Shown: piece after piece, positions 15,912 to 21,423 of the stretch
Numbering within the stretch: position 1 is the stretch's first letter
Layout: the number at the start of each line of letters is the position of its first letter
Source: Planctomycetota bacterium
GTDB lineage: Bacteria > Planctomycetota > Planctomycetia > Pirellulales > Thermoguttaceae
Assembly (NCBI GenBank): GCA_018897395.1
Contig: JAHIKV010000271.1
Coordinates: forward strand, 1 to 23,989
DNA: 23,989 nucleotides
Direction of reading: 5' to 3'
The notes under the pieces: model-generated
Databases searched by the model: none
The model's input: the letters and a program-made list of their open reading frames with translations, nothing else
What the model was told of the DNA's origin: nothing
Position numbers and translations under genes: made by a program

Positions 15912-16010
15912 ATGGCCAAACCGCACCGCGTAGCCAAGAAAGCCAACCACGGCAAACGTCCCGCCAACGCCAAGGCCCGCAAGGCCAAGCGGCGCGCGAT
16001 CCGCACCTGA
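15912..16010 (+). CDS. 32-residue highly basic peptide
   Basis: ATG 15912, with GGAG about nine bases upstream, opens 32 codons: MAKPHRVAKKANHGKRPANA and then a run of K/R/A ending RRAIRT. Thirteen residues are Lys or Arg and there is no acidic residue, so it should bind nucleic acid, perhaps rRNA as very short ribosomal proteins do. I recall near-identical MAKPH..KKANHGKRPANAKARK peptides in planctomycetes, which supports a real gene. It lies 23 bases before the FabZ-like gene on the same strand and is probably in its operon. It is too short for ordinary gene callers. Confidence 0.6.
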   Translation: MAKPHRVAKKANHGKRPANAKARKAKRRAIRT

Positions 16011-16033
16011 TCGGTCGCAAAGGAGTATTTGCC

Positions 16034-16546
16034 GTGGGCCGAAGAGACCTGATCATCGATTTCTCCGAGTACGACCTCGACCACGTCGTGTCCGATACGG
16101 AGGCAATCCGCCGCGCCAATATGCAACGTTACGAAATGGAGCAACTAACGGCGATCTGCTTCGAGGATCCGGAGCGGGGCATCTGCGTCGGATACAAAGA
16201 CCTCACCGAGAACGAGTTCTGGGTCCGGGGCCACATGCCCGGCATGCCGCTGATGCCGGGCGTCATAATGTGCGAGGCCGCCGGCCAGTTGTCCAGCTAT
16301 TACAGCCGCAAGTACAATCTGATGGAGGGGGTAATCGGTTTCGGCGGGCTGGAAGACGTTCGCTTTCGCGGCGTGGTGCGGCCCGGCGACCGCTTCGTCA
16401 TCGTCTGCCGCCTGTTGAAACTGCGCCGTTCGATCATGACCTGCGAGTTCCAGTGCTTCGTTAGGCAAAACCTGGTCTGCGAAGGCAAACTGAAGGGCGT
16501 GGCGCTGCCGAAGGACTTTCACCTCGAAGAGCAGGCAAACGAATAG
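16034..16546 (+). CDS. FabZ/FabA-like 3-hydroxyacyl-ACP dehydratase
   Basis: This 170-residue hot-dog fold protein starts at GTG 16034 with AAAGGAG eight bases upstream. The catalytic stretch FWVRGHMPGMPLMPGVIMCE has His67 and Glu81 in the H-(F/M)PG-P-MPGV---E arrangement of FabZ, followed by AAGQLSSYY. FGGLEDVRFRGVVRPGDRF near residues 103-121 matches the conserved substrate-tunnel region. The enzyme dehydrates 3-hydroxyacyl-ACP in fatty-acid synthesis or a side pathway. The extra 50 N-terminal residues are longer than in E. coli FabZ, so it may be one of several planctomycetal paralogues rather than the housekeeping copy. Confidence 0.85.
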   Translation: MGRRDLIIDFSEYDLDHVVSDTEAIRRANMQRYEMEQLTAICFEDPERGICVGYKDLTENEFWVRGHMPGMPLMPGVIMCEAAGQLSSYYSRKYNLMEGVIGFGGLEDVRFRGVVRPGDRFVIVCRLLKLRRSIMTCEFQCFVRQNLVCEGKLKGVALPKDFHLEEQANE

Positions 16547-16596
16547 CCGGCCCTCGGAATCGAATGCCGTCGCCGTTTGGCGGTCGCCGTACCCAC

Positions 16597-17523
16597 TCAC
16601 GCCGTGATGCCCTTCGTCAGCGCCATGAACGCCGTTTCCAGGTTCAACTCGTCCTCCTTGAACAGCGTCAGCTTGAAGCCGGCGTCGATCAGCATCGTGG
16701 GCAAGTCGCTGTAGTCGGTGACGTTCTCGGCCAAAGTGACCGCGATATATCCGTCGCCCAGGTCCACGTTTTCGACGAGTGTGCTTTGTTCCAGCAATCG
16801 GGCGGCCGGCTCCAGATCGCCGACGACTGCGATCTTCAACCGCGTCCGCCGGCGAATCTGTTTCATCAGGTCCGATACGGTTCCGTTAAACTTCAGCACT
16901 CCGCGCTCGATGATGCCGACCTTGTTGCAGATGTCGGCCAACTCGGGCAAGATGTGGCTGGAGACCATGATCGTCTTGCCCAGCTTGCGAAGCTCCTTGA
17001 GCAAGCCGCGAATCTCGATTCGCGCCCGAGGGTCCAGGCCGCTGGCCGGCTCGTCGAGCAGCAACACCTTGGGATCGTGGAGCAGGACGCGTGCCAGCCC
17101 GAGCCGCTGCGTCATGCCGCGCGACAGACTGGTGACCTGTGCGTCCCGCTTGTAGCCCAGCTCGACCAGTTCCAGCGTGTCGTCGCAGACCTTCCGCCGC
17201 GCCGGGCCGCGGATGCGATAGGCCGCGGCGAAAAACTCCAGGTATTCGATCACCCGCATGTCGTCGTAAACGCCGAAGAAGTCGGGCATGTAGCCGATCA
17301 GCCGGCGGATTTCCTTCGGATGGGTGTAGATCGAATGGCCGCAGACGCCGGCCTCGCCCCAGGTCGGTTGCAGGAGCGTGGCCAGGATGCGCATGGTGGT
17401 GGTCTTGCCCGAGCCGTTCGGACCGATGAAGCCGAACAAGTCCCCCTCGGACAGATCCAAGTTGAGGTTCTTTACGGCGTGGAGACTGCCGTAAACTTTC
17501 GTGAGGTCTTGCGTTTTGATCAT
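16597..17523 (-). CDS. ABC transporter ATP-binding protein (ABC-2 export type)
   Basis: The 308-residue ATPase has Walker A GPNGSGKT at residues 34-41, signature LSRGM at 133-137, Walker B VLLLDEPASGLDP at 153-165 and the switch His in VSSH at 190. The CcmA/NatA-like order and the C-terminal extension of about 90 residues fit the ABC-2 exporter class (drug, polysaccharide or gliding-type systems). ATG 17521-17523 overlaps the TGA of the upstream membrane-protein gene as ATGA, so translation is coupled; the bases before it are GGAGAGT-type simple repeat read on the complement and provide no Shine-Dalgarno. A permease partner is not in the window after this gene. Confidence 0.9.
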   Translation of the reverse strand: MIKTQDLTKVYGSLHAVKNLNLDLSEGDLFGFIGPNGSGKTTTMRILATLLQPTWGEAGVCGHSIYTHPKEIRRLIGYMPDFFGVYDDMRVIEYLEFFAAAYRIRGPARRKVCDDTLELVELGYKRDAQVTSLSRGMTQRLGLARVLLHDPKVLLLDEPASGLDPRARIEIRGLLKELRKLGKTIMVSSHILPELADICNKVGIIERGVLKFNGTVSDLMKQIRRRTRLKIAVVGDLEPAARLLEQSTLVENVDLGDGYIAVTLAENVTDYSDLPTMLIDAGFKLTLFKEDELNLETAFMALTKGITA

Positions 17524-19859
17524 AGTGGAGAGTGGAGAGTGGAGAGTGGAGAGTGGAGAGTGTTGCTTTTCTCTCCACTCTCCACTCTCCACTCTCCACT
17601 CTTTCCTTCTTTCACCGGAAACACAAACCGATACATAGTACGATGTTGATCTTGCGGGCCGTCAAGCGGTTCGCCGTTGTTAACCAGGGTTGCGCCCCGG
17701 TGATTCTCGTCCCCGTCGGCCGGTCCCTGGGCGATCAGTATGGCGCGGCCGGCCTTCAGCAGGTCGCTCAGATCGACAAACCCCTGATAGTCGTTCCAGA
17801 GACCGGTGTAGCGGCGTCCGCCCGCCTCTTTGTAAAACATCATGATCCGCAGAATATAGAAGAGGTCCAAGCTCGACTGGTCGTAGGGGGTGGTCTGCCG
17901 GCGATACTTGTCGCCGTCGGTCAAAACGGCCCTGCGACCGGTCAGCAACGTCCTCAATTCGCTCCGTTTCGTCATCGCCCCCAGCCGGACGGACCGGCCT
18001 GGGGCCAGAGCGCCCAGTTCGTACGCCGATTGGCCGTAAGCCAAAAGAGACTTGCGGAGCGGGAAGCCGAGCGTGTTGGTGATAGTGCCGGAGAGGAGTC
18101 GATCGGTGGCGGCCAGTTCCGCGGCGGGACATGCGGCGGCGGTCGCCTCCCATCGGGCCGTCAGGCTCTTGCTCGACCAGACCTGAATGGGAACGCCGAG
18201 CAAGGCGTCCAAATCGGCCGCGTAGCGGAACCCTTCGGTCCAGAGCAAAGGGCCGGCGGCGCGAGGGTCCATCCCGCCCAGGCCACTGCCGGGCAAACCC
18301 AGCCAGGCCATCAACGGCCGCGCGTCGGTCGCCCGCGGCCGGACGGAAAGATCGAACGACTCGGTCCGCGGGCTGAAGACGTTCAGCCACGCTGCGCCGC
18401 GCATCCGCCCGCTCTCCGCGTCCACGTCGACCAGGTTGATCTGATTTACCCGTGGCCGGTCCCCCTTGAGCCGATGTGCCAGCACGTATGCCGCCAGGCT
18501 CGCCAGCACGACGACCAGAGGGAACGTCAGCCACGTCCACTCCATCCGCCCGACGTACTTGCGGAGGAAGAAAAAGTCGCCCGGCCCGATCAACAAGATG
18601 TACACAACGATCAATCCGGCCACCAGCCAGAACGGGGCCAACCGCACGCCGGCAAACTGGTCCAGGGCGCTGCGCATCTGGCCGGACATGTCGATGTAGC
18701 CGTGGTGCATCATGGCGGAGCTTTTCCTTGAATCCTCGGCCCGCGCGACGGGCAAGTCGAGCAGTTTGGCCGCCAGCAGCGGACGGTCCGTCCATCCGGC
18801 GAGCGGCGGCTCGTCCAACTCGCCGGCCAGAAAGAGCACCTGTCCGAATCCCCGCGCCGCGCGGACCACCAGCGGCAAGTCCGCCTCGCCGACTTCCTCC
18901 CGGCCGCGGACGTCGGTCAATCGCGGCGCCCGCATCGCGCCCCTGTCCTTGCCGGACAGAAGCAGCCCCGACCGGCCGCCGCAATACGTTTCCAACGCTC
19001 CGGTCTGGCGCAGCGAGATCACCTTTTCCAATCGGCCGGGAACGAACCGCCGCAACGGCGAACCATCGCCGAGGGCCTCCTCCGCGCGCGAGCCTGCGCA
19101 CAACACCAGCCGTCCGCCCAACTGGACCCATTGGTCCAATGCGTCCGCTCGGGCGTCGTCGGCAAGGCCGCGGTAGATTTCCGGCCGGCCGGTGGATAAC
19201 ACAACCGCGTCGATCCCCTCGTAACCGTACCAGCGGGTCGGCAATTGGCGGACGTCGTCCAGCCGCGCGACGACCGGCCGGTGCTCCGGCTCGGCGCCGC
19301 CGAGCTTGCCCGCTTCCTCGACCCCCAAATCCGAGTCGCCGACGACCACGAACAGTTTGCGAAACTCCAAGGCCGGCAGAAAATGTTCGCCGTCGGCCCG
19401 AGCGGACGTCTCGAACGTCCGCCGCGCCGGTTCCCGGCCGCCAGAGCGAAACTCGACCGTCAGATCGCCGTGTACGCGGCCGAATCTTGTAATCAGCCGC
19501 ACCGTGGTCTCGCGGCCGGCCTGTATCCTGCAGGGGGTCGAGACGCGGCCCGGCACGCCGTCGCCGTCGGGGGCGATCGCCGAAAGTTCGCCGTCGAGCG
19601 TCTCGTCGCCGCCCAGCAGCGCGACTTCCACCTGCGTCCACAACCCGGCCTTGTAGCGATCGTCAACGCCGACCCGCACGCCGACGATCTTAGGCGGCCG
19701 AGGGGACTGGGCCATTGCGGCAGCGGGCAGGGCCATGATTGCGGCAACGGGAGCGAGAATGCAAAATGCAAAATGCAAAATGCAAAATGCAAATTTACCG
19801 TTCCCTATTCGCATTTTGCATTTTACATTTCGCATTTTACATTTTGCATTCACACTCAT
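17520..19859 (-). CDS. Exported membrane protein of the ABC operon
   Basis: This protein of 779 residues starts at ATG 19859, overlapping the upstream MazG-like stop as ATGA. A signal peptide (residues 1-50, ending ALPAAAMAQ) leads into a beta-rich N-domain. A Rossmann/GATase-like region follows (IDAVVLSTGRPEIYRGL, QWVQLGGRLVLCAG). Two membrane helices lie near residues 409-427 and 440-462 with LLIGPGDFFFLRKYVGR and EWTWLTFP between, a pattern seen in large membrane proteins next to ABC-2 or MoxR-type operons. A soluble C-domain follows. The signal-peptide core and the last 25 residues are both encoded by inverted simple repeats. The function is unknown; the coupled ABC ATPase suggests export or envelope maintenance. 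Confidence 0.75.
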   Translation of the reverse strand: MSVNAKCKMRNVKCKMRIGNGKFAFCILHFAFCILAPVAAIMALPAAAMAQSPRPPKIVGVRVGVDDRYKAGLWTQVEVALLGGDETLDGELSAIAPDGDGVPGRVSTPCRIQAGRETTVRLITRFGRVHGDLTVEFRSGGREPARRTFETSARADGEHFLPALEFRKLFVVVGDSDLGVEEAGKLGGAEPEHRPVVARLDDVRQLPTRWYGYEGIDAVVLSTGRPEIYRGLADDARADALDQWVQLGGRLVLCAGSRAEEALGDGSPLRRFVPGRLEKVISLRQTGALETYCGGRSGLLLSGKDRGAMRAPRLTDVRGREEVGEADLPLVVRAARGFGQVLFLAGELDEPPLAGWTDRPLLAAKLLDLPVARAEDSRKSSAMMHHGYIDMSGQMRSALDQFAGVRLAPFWLVAGLIVVYILLIGPGDFFFLRKYVGRMEWTWLTFPLVVVLASLAAYVLAHRLKGDRPRVNQINLVDVDAESGRMRGAAWLNVFSPRTESFDLSVRPRATDARPLMAWLGLPGSGLGGMDPRAAGPLLWTEGFRYAADLDALLGVPIQVWSSKSLTARWEATAAACPAAELAATDRLLSGTITNTLGFPLRKSLLAYGQSAYELGALAPGRSVRLGAMTKRSELRTLLTGRRAVLTDGDKYRRQTTPYDQSSLDLFYILRIMMFYKEAGGRRYTGLWNDYQGFVDLSDLLKAGRAILIAQGPADGDENHRGATLVNNGEPLDGPQDQHRTMYRFVFPVKEGKSGEWRVESGEKSNTLHSPLSTLHSPL
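17524..17602. repeat. Inverted GGAGAGT/ACTCTCC simple repeat in the operon junction
   Basis: Five to six units of GGAGAGT at 17524-17562 face as many units of ACTCTCC at 17571-17602 over a loop of about eight bases, giving a near-perfect stem of over 30 bp. On the complement strand both arms are translated as the C-terminal tail of the membrane protein (GEWRVESGE, then LHSPLSTLHSPL). The last unit abuts the start of the ABC ATPase. Confidence 0.9.
19757..19850. repeat. Inverted GCAAAAT/ATTTTGC simple repeat in signal peptide
   Basis: Five GCAAAAT-type units at 19757-19795 face ATTTTGC/ATTTTAC/ATTTCGC units at 19809-19850. AT content is sharply above the surroundings. On the minus strand these arms encode KCKMRNVKCKMR and FAFCILHFAFCIL, the basic and hydrophobic parts of the predicted signal peptide. 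Confidence 0.9.
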
Positions 19860-20278
19860 GGTTTTCCCGCGTCGGGGCAGGTGCAAACGAAACGTCCGCA
19901 CCCCGGGCAACCCGAGCCGTATTTCCGCGCCACCGCCTCGGTCAGATCGACCCCCGCCACGTTGGCGATCGTGACCAGCCAGGCCAACACGTCGGCGCAC
20001 TCGGCGGAGCGCTCTTCCTTGGTTCCCTCCCGCAAGGCGGAGGCCAACTCGCCCACCTCCTCGATCAGCCATAAGAACGTGCCGTCGATGCCCCGGGCAA
20101 CGTCCTTTTCCATGTACATCTTACGGATCAATTGTTGCAGATCGGTCAGCGTAATCTCCGGCCGGGCATCGGCGGGGCGGGGCGGGTCGGCGGCAGGTCC
20201 AGAATGGTCGCTCACGGCGAAGGCGGCTCCTCGCGAATTTCCAGAAACATTCAACTTATCCCAATCCGTCGGGTTCAT
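19856..20278 (-). CDS. MazG-like nucleotide pyrophosphohydrolase with Cys-rich tail
   Basis: From ATG 20278 the protein has 140 residues. The all-alpha NTP-PPase core shows EEVGE at 73-77 and E93-x-x-D96 (SAECADVL), the Mg2+-binding EExxE...ExxD pattern of MazG/dCTPase-like enzymes, which hydrolyse NTPs to NMP and PPi, often as housecleaning. The C-terminus GCPGCGRFVCTC has four Cys (124, 127, 132, 134) and may hold Zn2+. A GTG at 20215 with AGGAG about 11 bases upstream is a good alternative start; the intervening residues are not conserved-looking. The stop overlaps the next start (ATGA), so it is coupled to the membrane protein and ABC ATPase. Confidence 0.82.
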   Translation of the reverse strand: MNPTDWDKLNVSGNSRGAAFAVSDHSGPAADPPRPADARPEITLTDLQQLIRKMYMEKDVARGIDGTFLWLIEEVGELASALREGTKEERSAECADVLAWLVTIANVAGVDLTEAVARKYGSGCPGCGRFVCTCPDAGKP

Positions 20279-20301
20279 CAACCGGACCGCGAGTGCTATT
20301 A

Positions 20302-20409
20302 CTGGGCACTGAAGTGCCCAGCCCTCTGAGTGCCCAGCCCTCTGAGTGCCCAGCCCTCTGAGTGCCCAGCCCTCTGAGCGCCCAACCCTCTGAGTGCCCG
20401 GCCCTCTTT
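20302..20409. repeat. Six 16-bp tandem repeats with a leading hairpin
   Basis: CTGGGCACT and AGTGCCCAG form a 9-bp hairpin at 20302-20321. From 20314 the unit GTGCCCAGCCCTCTGA repeats six times to 20409; the first four copies are identical and the last two vary. It separates the isoaspartate methyltransferase stop from the MazG-like start. Confidence 0.92.
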
Positions 20410-20417
20410 ACTCTCCG

Positions 20418-21239
20418 CTATTCCCGATTCTGCTCCGCCTCGCCGGTCATCGGCACGAACTGGACCGGGGCCACGGTGGTGCGATTGATGCCGCCGTCGG
20501 GCCGCTTCTCGATCAGCAGTAATTCCTGGAAGTGACGGCCGACGGGGATCACCAGCCGCCCGCCGGGGGCAAGCTGGTCGATCAGCGGCTGCGGCACGTG
20601 GTCCGGTGCGGCGGTCACCAGAATCGCGTCGAACGGAGCGTGCTCGGGCCAGCCCTGGTAGCCGTCGCCGCAACGGATGGAGACGTTTTTGTACCCCATC
20701 TCGGCCATCCGTTTTCCGGCCTCGTCGGCCAGCGGCTGGAGAATTTCGACGCCGTAGACCTGCTTGCACAACTCGGCCAGCACGGCCGATTGGTAGCCCG
20801 AGCCGACGCCGATTTCCAAGACCCGGCAATCCGCCGTGGGCCGCGCAAGCTGCGTCATCAACGCCACGATGTACGGCTGCGAAATAGTCTGGTCCAAGCC
20901 GATCGGCAGCGGATGGTCCTCGTAAGCCTGGTTCCACAATTCCTCGGGAACGAAGCGATGCCGGGCGACCCGGCCCATGGCCTCCAACACGCGGGAGTCG
21001 GTGATATCGCGGTCGGCAAGCTGCCGCTCGACCATCCGCCGCCGCGCCGCGGAAAATGGATCGCCATCGGACGGGATAGCGGACGGCTCGGGTTCGGCGG
21101 AATCACGAAAAGGGTTTAGCCAGAACGTCATGAAGACGCCGCCGATTGCCGCGGCGGCCAGCAGGGCAAGTCCACGGACACTGTTCTGATGTTTGCGGAA
21201 CACGACCACAAGGATAGAATGATTGTGTGCCTCGGTCAA
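20418..21239 (-). CDS. pcm: Protein-L-isoaspartate O-methyltransferase, membrane-anchored
   Basis: The product is up to 273 residues. The core begins RRRMVERQLADRDITDSRVLEAMGRVARHRFVP-like (quoted in part: MVERQLADRDITDSRV), then DQTISQPYIVALMTQL and motif I VLEIGVGSGYQSAVLAEL with VYGVEI, and PVG-containing LAPGGRLVIPVG. This is the PCMT family, which methylates isoaspartyl residues in aged proteins to start repair. Unlike cytoplasmic Pcm, a hydrophobic segment (LALLAAAAIGGVFMTFWL) precedes the domain, so this copy is membrane-anchored or exported. The start is uncertain: TTG 21239 has only an adjacent GGGGAG, while GTG 21209 or 21203 fall just before the hydrophobic segment. Confidence 0.88.
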   Translation of the reverse strand: MTEAHNHSILVVVFRKHQNSVRGLALLAAAAIGGVFMTFWLNPFRDSAEPEPSAIPSDGDPFSAARRRMVERQLADRDITDSRVLEAMGRVARHRFVPEELWNQAYEDHPLPIGLDQTISQPYIVALMTQLARPTADCRVLEIGVGSGYQSAVLAELCKQVYGVEILQPLADEAGKRMAEMGYKNVSIRCGDGYQGWPEHAPFDAILVTAAPDHVPQPLIDQLAPGGRLVIPVGRHFQELLLIEKRPDGGINRTTVAPVQFVPMTGEAEQNRE

Positions 21240-21407
21240 CTCCCCGCCGGCAAGGGGTATTGGGTGATTCGCTCGATGTAGTGCGTGTTTTTCGCCCTGT
21301 GATTCCGCGCGATTGCAGGGATTATGAGGTTGCGCGACCCGGAGGCACGTGGATTGTCATAATGCTGTAAGCTAGGGTTCTGGTAGTGTCTGATCGTGTA
21401 CCGCCGA

Positions 21408-21416
21408 AAGGAGGGA
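21408..21416 (+). promoter_or_regulatory. Strong ribosome binding site of the histidine kinase gene
   Basis: AAAGGAGGG lies seven bases before ATG 21424 and fixes the start of the kinase. The 180 bases upstream, between divergent genes, should hold its promoter, but no clear pair of boxes is called. Confidence 0.8.
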
Positions 21417-21423
21417 CCACGGC

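Noticed and set aside
16564..17649. 361-codon plus-strand frame
   Set aside because: It is the complement of the ABC ATPase, whose Walker motifs are plain.
17532..18731. 399-codon plus-strand frame
   Set aside because: It is opposite the coupled membrane-protein gene, which has membrane helices and ATGA junctions at both ends.
20314..20409. Possible CRISPR array
   Set aside because: Units are 16 bp and directly adjacent with no spacers.
20299..20937. Alternative minus-strand frame covering the tandem repeat and pcm
   Set aside because: It is the wrong frame of pcm joined to translated tandem repeat.
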